Source of the DNA: Microcaldota archaeon
GTDB lineage: Archaea > Micrarchaeota > Micrarchaeia > Micrarchaeales > Micrarchaeaceae
Reading direction: 5' to 3'
Length of the DNA: 12,478 bases
Assembly: GCA_021834865.1 (NCBI GenBank)
Contig: JAKBRD010000001.1
Coordinates: forward strand, 72,842-85,319
Within the stretch, counting starts at the first letter, position 1. Each line of letters opens with the position of its first letter. Below, piece by piece: positions 6,030 through 12,384 of the stretch. The position numbers and the translations under genes are program-made. The notes beneath the pieces are model-generated. The model saw only the letters and a list, made by a program, of their open reading frames with translations, did not search any database and was not told the origin of the DNA.

Positions 6030-6033
6030 AACA

Positions 6034-7488
6034 ATGACTCTAGAATTCATGGACAAGATAGCCCCGTACATACCTACGATAAAGGGTCCGAAAAAACCCC
6101 TGTCGCTAAGGGAAAAGATGTACTGGACCGCAGGCATAATGACTATCTACTTCATGCTTTACAACGCTTATGCCATAGGTGTCAGCCCCACGGCCGTTTC
6201 GCAGCCGGTGTTGCAGCTCATAAGCATAATATTTGCAGCCAAAATCGGCAGCCTGATAACCGTTGGAATAGGGCCTATAGTGCTTTCCAGCATAATTTTG
6301 CAGCTGCTTAACGGCTCCGGACTGCTAAAAATGGACATGAACGACACTACGCAGAAGTCCAGGTTCCAGGCAATGCAGAAGCTCGCAGCCATGTCGATAG
6401 CAGTAATAGAATCCGCTGTTTTCGTTATAAGCGGGTATGTGCCTGTTATAAGCTCTGCACAGATAGGCATAGTCATATTGCAGCTCGCCATAGGCGCCAT
6501 AATAATCATATTCCTTGACGAGATAATGACAAAATACGGAATAACCTCCGGAATAAACATGTTCATAGCTGGAGGGGTTTCGTTCGCAATAGTCGCAGGA
6601 ACAATAAAGATACTCATACCGGAAGCAATAGCTGCAATACAGGCTGGGGGCGCTGCGGCTCTTTCCAATGCTATAATGGCTTTCGGCCCTCTGTTCTTCG
6701 CGATAATAATATTCCTTATAAGCATATACGCCTACGGCATGAAGATAGAGCTGCCGCTGAGCTTTGAGCAGCTCAGGGGCGTTGGAGGAAGATTGCCAAT
6801 ACCATTCCTGTATGTAAGCGTGCTTCCTGTCATACTTGCCACTGCCCTTGAGGAAAGCTTAAGCGTCTGGTTCAAGCCATTGCTCTACAACGTTGGCGGC
6901 TCGCTAGGCAACATAGCAAAATTCATAGGGCTTTACCAGAACATAGGCGGCACTGTGACGCTCAACGGAGGGCTTCTGTACCTGATATCCCCTGATTTTC
7001 CGCTTCCATACGCTGCGCCTTACGGAATAGGAAACTATGCTACTTATTTCACTTATCTGGCTACGCACACCACGCAGCTATTCATGCCGTGGGGCGGCTT
7101 CGTGCTCGTTCCTGAATGGATACACATGATAATATACGTGCTGGTATTCGTAGTCCTTTGCGTCATATTCGGAAAGTTCTGGGTAGAAATGACCGGGCAG
7201 TCTCCAAAGAACATGGCCCAGCAGCTCGGCGATATGGGCTGGCAGATACCAGGGTTCAGGCGCGACCCGAGGATAGTTGAGAACGTGCTCAACAAATACA
7301 TACCGACGATAACAGTGCTTGGCAGCATATTCGTTGGATTGCTTGCAGCCGTAGCCAACCTTACCGGAGCCATAGGCACTGGAATAGGGATACTGCTTAC
7401 AGTTGGAATAATATACATGCTGTACCAGCAGCTCGAGCAGGAGAGCCTTTTCGAGACTTATCCGATGCTGGACAAGCTAACCAAATAG
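6034..7488 (+). CDS. secY: Preprotein translocase subunit SecY (Sec61 alpha)
   Basis: The 484-residue polytopic protein forms the protein-conducting channel of the membrane, working with SecE and Sec61-beta and receiving ribosomes from SRP. Ten hydrophobic segments can be placed, starting with the helix at about 31-50. The plug and first signature region is 'AKIGSLITVGIGPIVLSS' (69-86), followed by ILQLLNGSG. 'LDEIMTKYGITSGINMFIAGG' at 161-181 is the conserved fourth/fifth helix motif. The C-terminal loop GFRRDPRIVENVLNKYIP at 407-424 matches the GFRxDPRxxExxLxRYIP motif of archaeal and eukaryotic family members. Length fits archaeal SecY. It is not in a ribosomal-protein (spc-like) operon here: it has its own leader and is followed by the convergent L41e gene. 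Signal delivery would come from SRP54, encoded at the start of the window. Confidence 0.97.
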   Translation: MTLEFMDKIAPYIPTIKGPKKPLSLREKMYWTAGIMTIYFMLYNAYAIGVSPTAVSQPVLQLISIIFAAKIGSLITVGIGPIVLSSIILQLLNGSGLLKMDMNDTTQKSRFQAMQKLAAMSIAVIESAVFVISGYVPVISSAQIGIVILQLAIGAIIIIFLDEIMTKYGITSGINMFIAGGVSFAIVAGTIKILIPEAIAAIQAGGAAALSNAIMAFGPLFFAIIIFLISIYAYGMKIELPLSFEQLRGVGGRLPIPFLYVSVLPVILATALEESLSVWFKPLLYNVGGSLGNIAKFIGLYQNIGGTVTLNGGLLYLISPDFPLPYAAPYGIGNYATYFTYLATHTTQLFMPWGGFVLVPEWIHMIIYVLVFVVLCVIFGKFWVEMTGQSPKNMAQQLGDMGWQIPGFRRDPRIVENVLNKYIPTITVLGSIFVGLLAAVANLTGAIGTGIGILLTVGIIYMLYQQLEQESLFETYPMLDKLTK

Positions 7489-7517
7489 AATGCATAATAA
7501 GGGTAAAAATAAAGCTT

Positions 7518-7534
7518 GCCGGATCCTATCCGGC
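7518..7534 (-). terminator. Hairpin terminator between secY and L41e
   Basis: GCCGGAT-CCT-ATCCGGC is a perfect 7-bp hairpin. On the minus strand it is followed by a T-rich run (TTTATTTTT within 7504-7514), so it looks like an intrinsic-type terminator for the L41e transcript. As a symmetric hairpin it could also slow transcription coming from secY. Confidence 0.45.
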
Positions 7535-7547
7535 ACAAAGGAAAAGA

Positions 7548-7580
7548 CTTTCCGCAAAAGCGGAGAGCTCAAAGCTCTCC
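7548..7580. other. Two mutually exclusive hairpins over the L41e stop codon
   Basis: CTTTCCGC (7548-7555) can pair with GCGGAGAG (7560-7567) around an AAAA loop, with one G-U pair. GGAGAGCT (7562-7569) can pair with AGCTCTCC (7573-7580) around CAA. The two stems share 7562-7567, so only one can form at a time. The L41e stop codon (7569-7571, minus strand) lies in the second. Confidence 0.4.
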
Positions 7581-7643
7581 TACCCTGCGCTTCTGTGCTC
7601 TCTTCAAGCGCTTGCGCCTTTTCTTTTTCCATTTCCAGCGCAT
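7569..7643 (-). CDS. rpl41e: Ribosomal protein L41e (24 aa)
   Basis: An ATG at 7641-7643 on the minus strand opens 24 codons ending in TGA at 7569-7571. The product begins MRWKWKKKRRKRLKRA and ends QKRRVGEL. Ribosomal protein L41e is the shortest known ribosomal protein (about 25 residues, pattern MxxKWxKKRxRRLKRKRRKMR), a single basic helix of the large subunit that bridges the subunits. Length, the KWKKKR start and the RLKR core match well. The tail ending VGEL is unlike the usual RxRSK. The gene is so short that annotation programs easily miss it; a longer acidic-looking reading in another frame covers it and is a shadow. The frame stays open upstream, so a TTG at 7680-7682 with a GGTG just before it would add 13 residues; I prefer the ATG on family length. 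It is convergent to secY, with hairpins between the two genes. Confidence 0.75.
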   Translation of the reverse strand: MRWKWKKKRRKRLKRAQKRRVGEL

Positions 7644-7671
7644 TCGCCCTTTCTTCTTCCATTTTCTAGGG

Positions 7672-8859
7672 ATGCTTCCCAAAATAACACCTTTGAACAT
7701 TGCCGCTACTAAGCTGCATCGGCGTATAGTATTTATCCATCATCCTTTAAATAAGTTCTGTATTCATATATACTGTCCTAATAATCTGTACGGTGTTGCA
7801 ACGCACAAAGGCATAATCGCATACATAGTAATAATACTCCTTATAATTGCGCTTTGGTATTTCACCATCGGTTTCAGGATTCCCACAAGAATAACGAGTA
7901 CGTCAACGCTTTCAAGCACAATAAAGCCAAATACTACTCCAAACGTCACGACAAACAAAACCACTACGGCCTCAACAACAATATACTACCTGAGCAACTG
8001 CGCCGATCTCGGAATATTCAATTCTACGAGCAACACCATAAACACTAACTACTGCCTTTGGCACGGCGGCACCATAGGCATATGGGTTGCTTCCGGAAGC
8101 ACCAAAAGCATAAGCTATTCAATAAAAGGCATAAACAACATAACCTATCTTAACGGCACGTCTTCGTATTCGTGCGTTACGTTCCTTCAGAATATGACGC
8201 TTCCGGCTCAGGTGTACAACGTGACTTTGAAGACGGGAAAGCCAGGAGGCACATGCAGCAACAAGTACGCATTCATAAAGCTTAATACAACCACAACCGC
8301 TCCCTCAAATGTCACGTACCCTGAGGTGTACAACGGCAATTTCAGCACTGGCGAATACAACGGCTGGTATCTTGCCGACACCGGCTTCGGCACCGCGCCG
8401 ATGAGCATAGCAAAGGCAGACAGCGAAGGCTGCTATCTTACTGCGCCATGGGCAGGCTACAACGGCAGCTATTTCGCCACAACATTCAACTGCGGGCTTA
8501 GCAACGCTCCAGGCAATCTGACCTCTAGCCCATTCATAGTATCGGAGCCGTTCCTCAACTTCAAGATAATAAGCCCGGAAGACGCAAACATCTACGTCGA
8601 AATACTGCATGGCGGGAAGCCTGCGGAAATAGCGCATTACAATACGTTCAACATATCAAAATTTGGGGCAACCGCCCCGTATACGTTCAGGAACGCCAGC
8701 ATACCCCTGATATCGCTCTCCGGGGACGCCGTCCAGATAAAAGTAGTAGCCCTGAGCCTAAAGCACCACAATTATGTGGCAGTCACGGATTTCCATATGT
8801 CATCCCTTCCGTCACAGACTCCCGGCATACTCATAAACCTGACGACAGTTTCTTCGTGA
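7672..8859 (+). CDS. Membrane-anchored, sequon-rich surface protein with a C-terminal beta-sandwich-like domain (start uncertain)
   Basis: From ATG 7672 the product is 395 residues. Residues about 46-68 read HKG followed by a hydrophobic helix (IIAYIVIILLIIALWYF), resembling either a signal anchor or a type IV pilin-like N-terminus. A Ser/Thr/Asn-rich linker (about 72-104) and two external regions follow. The first (about 105-210) has several Cys residues. The second begins 'PEVYNGNFSTGEYNGWYL' (about 217) and resembles the V-NGDFETG-GW opening of carbohydrate-binding-like jelly-roll domains. More than a dozen N-x-S/T sequons suggest glycosylation. Function is unknown; adhesion or envelope structure is an inference. 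The N-terminal 45 residues are doubtful: this stretch overlaps the L41e promoter region, no Shine-Dalgarno is present, and the only other start is TTG at 7693. The frame also opens farther upstream (7516) through the L41e gene, which I reject. Confidence 0.65.
   Translation: MLPKITPLNIAATKLHRRIVFIHHPLNKFCIHIYCPNNLYGVATHKGIIAYIVIILLIIALWYFTIGFRIPTRITSTSTLSSTIKPNTTPNVTTNKTTTASTTIYYLSNCADLGIFNSTSNTINTNYCLWHGGTIGIWVASGSTKSISYSIKGINNITYLNGTSSYSCVTFLQNMTLPAQVYNVTLKTGKPGGTCSNKYAFIKLNTTTTAPSNVTYPEVYNGNFSTGEYNGWYLADTGFGTAPMSIAKADSEGCYLTAPWAGYNGSYFATTFNCGLSNAPGNLTSSPFIVSEPFLNFKIISPEDANIYVEILHGGKPAEIAHYNTFNISKFGATAPYTFRNASIPLISLSGDAVQIKVVALSLKHHNYVAVTDFHMSSLPSQTPGILINLTTVSS
7723..7773. promoter_or_regulatory. 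Candidate divergent promoter elements, L41e (minus) and surface protein (plus)
   Basis: CTTTAAATAAG at 7744-7754 is nearly symmetric and could act in both directions; ATAAATAC (minus, within 7725-7738) and CATATATAC (plus, 7765-7773) are further TATA-like elements. The minus-strand sites suit L41e with a leader of 60-80 nt. The plus-strand sites would place the surface-protein transcript start near 7772-7797, downstream of its only in-frame ATG, which leaves that start in doubt. Confidence 0.3.
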
Positions 8860-8872
8860 CTGCCAAACAATC

Positions 8873-8882
8873 TTTTTAAATA
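8873..8882 (+). promoter_or_regulatory. TATA box of the DUF763 gene
   Basis: TTTTTAAATA is centred 26 nt before the ATG at 8904, the standard geometry for an archaeal leaderless transcript. No Shine-Dalgarno precedes the start codon. Confidence 0.6.
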
Positions 8883-8903
8883 GCTGCAAGCGGAATTCTA
8901 ATC

Positions 8904-9995
8904 ATGCAAAGCGTAAGCGTGCTGCCGCTGCACGGAGGGAGGGCCCCAAAATGGCTGTTTCCTAGGATGGTCAAGCTGTCCAAGCTCATAAGCGAGGTCG
9001 TAATACGTGAGTACGGCGAATCGGAATTCGTATCCAGGCTTTCGAATCCGTACTGGTTCCAGGCTCTTTCCTGCGCCATAGGCTACGACTGGCACAGCAG
9101 CGGCACAACCACAGTCACAATGGGAGCGCTCAAGGAGGCGCTAAACAACAACTCCGGGATTTTCATAGCCGGAGGCAAGGGCAAGCAGGGAACATCAACG
9201 CCGGAGCAGATAATGCAGGGCCTCAAATACTTTTCAATGGAGTCCAAGGCTGACGAATACGTACGCATGAGCAGGATGTCGGCAAAGATAGATTCCGCGC
9301 TCGTATACGACGACATAGGAATATACCACCATACATTCGTGTTCTCGGATAAGGGCGACTGGTGCGTAGTCCAGCAGGCAATGCAGAACTCGACAGACAA
9401 TGCAATACGGTTCCAGATAGATTCCAGAAAAATAGACCATTCCGACATGACCAAGGAAACCAACAGCGCCGTAGGCGCATCAAGCAGCTCCCAGACTCTT
9501 GACCTTACCTTTAATGACAACACCTGCATAAAAAATGACAGCATTGCTGCAGTCAACGAGGACATAAATGCCATACTAAATTTTAACGCGAAAGTGTACA
9601 GGCTGCCGTCGCGCCACGAAATACTTGAAAATGTTGACCTGTCGAAGCGTGCGCGAGATACTCTGAAATACGCAAATGAAATGCAGCCCGAGGGCTACGA
9701 AGAGCTCCTTTCCATAAAAGGCCTCGGAAGAAAAACCCTAAAATCGCTCGCGCTCATATCCTCGCTGATATACGACAAAGAGGTGTCGTACAGGGACCCA
9801 GTCATGTATTCCTACAATGTTGGCGGAAAGGACGGGATACCTTATCCAATAAACCTCAGGGAATACGACGACGTTATAGCAAAGATGTCAGAAATAGTAA
9901 GAGCCTCCGAAATGAACGATAACGAATCGTCCAAGGCCCTTGCCAGGCTTTCGGCCGACCTAGCAAGGCAGTACCGCCTTGCCGATGCAAAGTAA
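8904..9995 (+). CDS. DUF763 family protein with helix-hairpin-helix motif
   Basis: The 363-residue protein opens with the diagnostic DUF763 segment: LPLHGGRAPKWLFPRMVKL (7-25), then 'RLSNPYWFQALSCAIGYDWHSSGTTTVTMGALKEAL' at 45-80. 'ELLSIKGLGRKTLKSLALIS' at 267-286 is a helix-hairpin-helix motif typical of sequence-independent DNA binding, followed by the conserved YSYNVGGKDGIPYPI (302-316). The family occurs in archaea and some bacteria, and its biochemical function is unsettled; a DNA-related role (nuclease or repair) is inferred from the HhH and from conserved His, Asp and Lys residues. A Ser- and Asn-rich stretch (about 180-215) with low conservation is probably a flexible insertion. The gene is leaderless, in its own transcription unit, and converges on the minus-strand gene at 10001 with only 5 bases between the stop codons. 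Confidence 0.9.
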   Translation: MQSVSVLPLHGGRAPKWLFPRMVKLSKLISEVVIREYGESEFVSRLSNPYWFQALSCAIGYDWHSSGTTTVTMGALKEALNNNSGIFIAGGKGKQGTSTPEQIMQGLKYFSMESKADEYVRMSRMSAKIDSALVYDDIGIYHHTFVFSDKGDWCVVQQAMQNSTDNAIRFQIDSRKIDHSDMTKETNSAVGASSSSQTLDLTFNDNTCIKNDSIAAVNEDINAILNFNAKVYRLPSRHEILENVDLSKRARDTLKYANEMQPEGYEELLSIKGLGRKTLKSLALISSLIYDKEVSYRDPVMYSYNVGGKDGIPYPINLREYDDVIAKMSEIVRASEMNDNESSKALARLSADLARQYRLADAK

Positions 9996-10000
9996 TGTGC

Positions 10001-10510
10001 TCAAGCTGCCTGCTCGTCGTCCTTTTTGCCCAGAAACTTTTTGCCGACTTCGGCGCGCGTATCCATGCTTTTGCTAAGCGAGTCTATCTCCTCTGGCTTC
10101 ATCACGTGCTCCAGTATGTATTTCGAGTACGTTACAGATATCTGCGAGAGTTCAAGTATCAGGCTCTGCAGCTCTGCGGTTGTAAATCTCATCTCTTTCT
10201 CAGGCCTCAATACTTCTACGCCTGCAGGCGCATAATTGAAGGCCACGCCTATTAGCGGGAAGAAGCTTTCGAACAGAACGGTTACCATTGCGCTGGTAGT
10301 GTACAGGTCGTCCCTCTTTAACGGTTCCTCTATGCTGCCGTAGCAGTAGACAACGCCCTTCTCCTTCATCAGCCTTTCGTTTATCAGGTCTGCCATCAGC
10401 GGCTGAAGTTTCTCCTTCTCCTTGTGCTGCATGTCAAAATAAAGTTTTACGAGAACGCCGCCTTTCGCTATCTTCTCGTCGGTAAGCTTTTCAACCTCTG
10501 ATTTTCCCAT
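10001..10510 (-). CDS. Conserved-looking soluble protein of unknown function (169 aa)
   Basis: The 169-residue protein is soluble, with a mixed alpha/beta pattern. An N-terminal 'GGVLVKLYFDMQHKEKEKLQPLMADLINERLMKEKGVVYCYGSIEE' suggests strand-helix-helix-strand, a central 'VTVLFESFFPLIGVAFNYAPAGVEVLRP' is hydrophobic and probably buried, and helices 'TTAELQSLILELSQISVTYSKYILEHV' follow. The C-terminal about 30 residues are polar and charged (KKFLGKKDDEQAA). I do not recognise a family. ATG at 10508-10510 has an AGGT element 8 nt upstream on the minus strand, and a TATA-like TTTATAAAT (about 10548-10556) lies between it and the stop of hisS, so it has its own promoter and may also be read from hisS (45-nt gap). 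It ends 5 nt from the convergent DUF763 gene. Coding is supported by length, start context and natural-looking amino acid composition. Confidence 0.75.
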   Translation of the reverse strand: MGKSEVEKLTDEKIAKGGVLVKLYFDMQHKEKEKLQPLMADLINERLMKEKGVVYCYGSIEEPLKRDDLYTTSAMVTVLFESFFPLIGVAFNYAPAGVEVLRPEKEMRFTTAELQSLILELSQISVTYSKYILEHVMKPEEIDSLSKSMDTRAEVGKKFLGKKDDEQAA

Positions 10511-10555
10511 GTCAATTACCTTCGAATAACCTATTTTATCCTAAAAATTTATAAA

Positions 10556-11827
10556 TCACTTGGAAATGCTCGCTATGGCTTCATCAACCGACATATCGGA
10601 TTCATCGCCAGTGTCCATATTCCTGAGCTTTACCTTGCCTGCATCCTGCTCCTTTGGCCCTACGACTATGGAATAGGGTATGCCAAGGGACGAAGCGTAT
10701 GAGAGCTGGTTGGATATGTTCCTGCTGGCCTGGTTGAGGTCAACTTCCACGCCTGCGCTTCTAAGCTTCATCGCGACATCAAGCGCGTAATTGTAATTCT
10801 GCTCCTTTATGTAAGCCACAAATACCTTGGCGTATGTGCGTTTCTTGCTATCCCCAAACTTCATAACGTCAAGCACCCTGTCTATTCCTATGCTGAATCC
10901 CACTCCTGGCAATTTGCTTTCGCTGAACCTTGACACAAGGTTGTCGTATCTACCTCCAGAGCATATGGAAGTGCTGCCAGCAACGCCTGTGTTGTCGATT
11001 GTTTCCATAACTATGCCGGTGTAGTAATCTATCCCCCTTACTATCGAAGGATCGACTATGCACTTGCCCTTTATTGCATATTTCTGCAAAAGCTCAAGCG
11101 TGCCTGATATCTCCGCGCACGCATCTTCGCTTCCTGCCATGCCGTTTATGGCTTTGATCCTTTCTTCATTGGTCCCGGAAACGCCTACAAACGCGCTTAT
11201 CTGGTCTATCGAATCCTCCTTCAAGCCCATAGCAGCAAGCTCCTTTGATACTCCTTCCCTGCCTATTTTATCGGCCTTGTCCATTATCCTCATTATCTTC
11301 TGCGTCTGTTCCTTCAGGCCTATCCTTTCCATGAAAACGTCAACCGTCTGCCTGCTGTTGAGCCTTATGGTGTAATCAAGCCCGAGCTCGTCCATTGCCT
11401 TGCATACCGCAGCTATTGCTTCAGCGTTGGCCTTTATGGCATCGCCTCCCAATATGTCTACGTCGGCCTGTGCGAACTCCCTCAGCCTCATCCTCTGCGG
11501 CTCGTCCATGCGCCAGACTGTGCCTATGGCATATCTCTTGAAAGGCAGCGGCATGCTGTTGTGCATGCTTATGTACCTGGCAAGCCCTACAGTATGATCA
11601 TATCGGAGCCCGTTGTTCTGGTCCTTGAGCTCGAATATCAGCTTGTTCTCCTCTCCTATGACCTCTTTGGCCTTAAGCACATCAAGGCTTTCCATGTATG
11701 GGGTATATATCGGAAGGAAGCCGAAGCTCCTGTATACCTGCTCAATTTTTTCCATAACTTCGTTTCTGGCTATGGCTTCGTTCGGCATAAGGTCCCTTAC
11801 TCCCCTAGGGAATGGTATTTCTCCCAT
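10556..11827 (-). CDS. hisS: Histidyl-tRNA synthetase
   Basis: The 423-residue class II synthetase charges tRNA-His. Motifs in order: FPRGVRDLMP at the N-terminus (compare the family's PRGTRDxxP); histidine-site RYDHTVGLARY (about 75-85); motif 2 GTVWRMDEPQRMRLREFAQADVDILG (102-127) with its Arg and Glu residues; the HisRS signature RGIDYYTGIVMET (264-276); SGGRYDNLV (290-298); motif 3 PGVGFSIGIDRVLDVM (307-322); and an anticodon-binding domain (about 333-423). Length is typical. The start is ATG at 11825-11827, giving MGEIPFPRG as family members have. An upstream in-frame GTG at 11861-11863 would add 12 residues and sits about 25 nt from a TATA-like tract at 11881-11891, so a leaderless GTG start is a real alternative. 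It lies downstream of trx on the same strand and may partly share its transcript. Confidence 0.96.
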   Translation of the reverse strand: MGEIPFPRGVRDLMPNEAIARNEVMEKIEQVYRSFGFLPIYTPYMESLDVLKAKEVIGEENKLIFELKDQNNGLRYDHTVGLARYISMHNSMPLPFKRYAIGTVWRMDEPQRMRLREFAQADVDILGGDAIKANAEAIAAVCKAMDELGLDYTIRLNSRQTVDVFMERIGLKEQTQKIMRIMDKADKIGREGVSKELAAMGLKEDSIDQISAFVGVSGTNEERIKAINGMAGSEDACAEISGTLELLQKYAIKGKCIVDPSIVRGIDYYTGIVMETIDNTGVAGSTSICSGGRYDNLVSRFSESKLPGVGFSIGIDRVLDVMKFGDSKKRTYAKVFVAYIKEQNYNYALDVAMKLRSAGVEVDLNQASRNISNQLSYASSLGIPYSIVVGPKEQDAGKVKLRNMDTGDESDMSVDEAIASISK

Positions 11828-11877
11828 AAAACACACTAGCAAGCCAGCTATGCTGCTGGACACTGATATTCAGAAGA

Positions 11878-11893
11878 AAAAGAATAAAAAGAA
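11878..11893 (-). promoter_or_regulatory. T-rich tract: trx terminator and possible hisS promoter
   Basis: On the minus strand the sequence after the trx stop codon is CTTCTTTTTATTCTTTTTCTTCT. The T runs can terminate the trx transcript, and TTTTTATT can serve as a TATA-like element starting transcription near 11860, just ahead of the two candidate hisS starts. Confidence 0.35.
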
Positions 11894-11902
11894 GCCCTGC
11901 AA

Positions 11903-12241
11903 TCACAGGTTCTTCTCTATCCACTTCTTTAGCACTTCTTTTGGAACAGCTCCCACGCTTTGAGCCTTTACCTTGCCCTTTTCAATGAGCAATGTAGTAG
12001 GTATGCTCATTATGCCGTACTTTGCCGCTATGTTCTCGTTTTCGTCAGCGTCTACCTTGACGAATTTTATCTTTCCGTCGTAGTCGTTTGACACCTCTTC
12101 CACTATCGGGGAGTACATCCTGCAAGGGCCGCACCATGTTGCCCATACGTCAACAAGGACGGGCACATTGGATTTAAGCACTTCCTCTTCAAATTCCTTT
12201 TCGTTTACATCCTTAACACTCACTCTATCACCTTTTTTCAT
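11903..12241 (-). CDS. trx: Thioredoxin
   Basis: The 112-residue cytoplasmic protein has the complete thioredoxin fold signature: VDVWATWCGPCRMYSP with the redox pair C37 and C40 (WCGPC at 36-40), the buried-acid strand FVKVDADENENIAAKYGI (60-77), and the cis-proline loop SIPTT with P81. It lacks a signal peptide or membrane segment, so it acts inside the cell, reducing protein disulfides. ATG at 12239-12241 lies 25 nt from a GCTTAAATAA promoter element on the minus strand and is probably leaderless. It is followed on the same strand by hisS. Together with the exported DUF929 protein and its membrane partner (3223-4746) it gives the window thiol-redox proteins on both sides of the membrane, though no direct link is shown by the sequence. 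Confidence 0.95.
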   Translation of the reverse strand: MKKGDRVSVKDVNEKEFEEEVLKSNVPVLVDVWATWCGPCRMYSPIVEEVSNDYDGKIKFVKVDADENENIAAKYGIMSIPTTLLIEKGKVKAQSVGAVPKEVLKKWIEKNL

Positions 12242-12261
12242 ATATATTCTTTTTTATATGT

Positions 12262-12271
12262 TATTTAAGCT
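12262..12271 (-). promoter_or_regulatory. TATA box of the thioredoxin gene
   Basis: On the minus strand GCTTAAATAA is centred about 25 nt before the start codon at 12241, the expected geometry for a leaderless archaeal transcript. Confidence 0.5.
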
Positions 12272-12306
12272 TATCGCAGTATATCCATTATAAAAATAAA
12301 TAAAAA

Positions 12307-12337
12307 TGGAGGCTCTGCCGCATATGCGGCACTTCCA
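12307..12337. other. Palindromic hairpin GCCGC-ATAT-GCGGC in the intergenic region
   Basis: GCCGCATATGCGGC at 12317-12330 is a perfect palindrome that folds into a 5-bp G+C-rich stem, flanked by TGGAG and CTTCCA that can extend pairing across an internal loop. It lies in AT-rich intergenic DNA between the trx promoter and the sRNA promoter. It could be a terminator-like structure, a protein-binding palindrome, or part of a small RNA. Confidence 0.3.
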
Positions 12338-12353
12338 CTATCCTTCACTGCGT

Positions 12354-12368
12354 CATATTTTTATATGT
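12354..12368 (+). promoter_or_regulatory. TATA box of the C/D box sRNA gene
   Basis: CATATTTTTATATGT-type sequence is centred near 12361, about 25 nt before the presumed 5' end of the sRNA (near 12385), matching archaeal promoter spacing for a stand-alone small RNA gene. Confidence 0.5.
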
Positions 12369-12384
12369 TAAATTGCAATAAGTC

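Noticed and set aside
5924..6033. A tRNA gene in the secY leader (TTCGA-like bases near 5993)
   Set aside because: No 5-bp stem flanks the TTCGA and the ends do not form a 7-bp acceptor stem; no anticodon arm can be built.
6168..6725. 185-codon minus-strand frame inside secY
   Set aside because: Antisense of a membrane protein gene; SecY motifs on the plus strand are continuous and complete.
7477..7662. 61-codon minus-strand frame (Glu/Ala-rich) over the L41e gene
   Set aside because: It is the shadow frame of L41e; its product has no recognisable features, it reads through the terminator hairpins and it overlaps the secY end.
7516..7671. Upstream in-frame extension of the surface protein from ATG 7516
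   Set aside because: It runs antisense through the whole L41e gene and its hairpins, gives an implausible Phe/Arg-rich, signal-less N-terminus, and precedes all promoter-like elements.
9083..9574. 163-codon minus-strand frame inside the DUF763 gene
   Set aside because: The DUF763 family motifs are unambiguous on the plus strand; the antisense frame has no start signals.
12306..12370. 21-codon small protein starting at ATG 12306
   Set aside because: No ribosome-binding site or TATA at leaderless distance, composition is unremarkable, and it overlaps the palindrome and the sRNA promoter.
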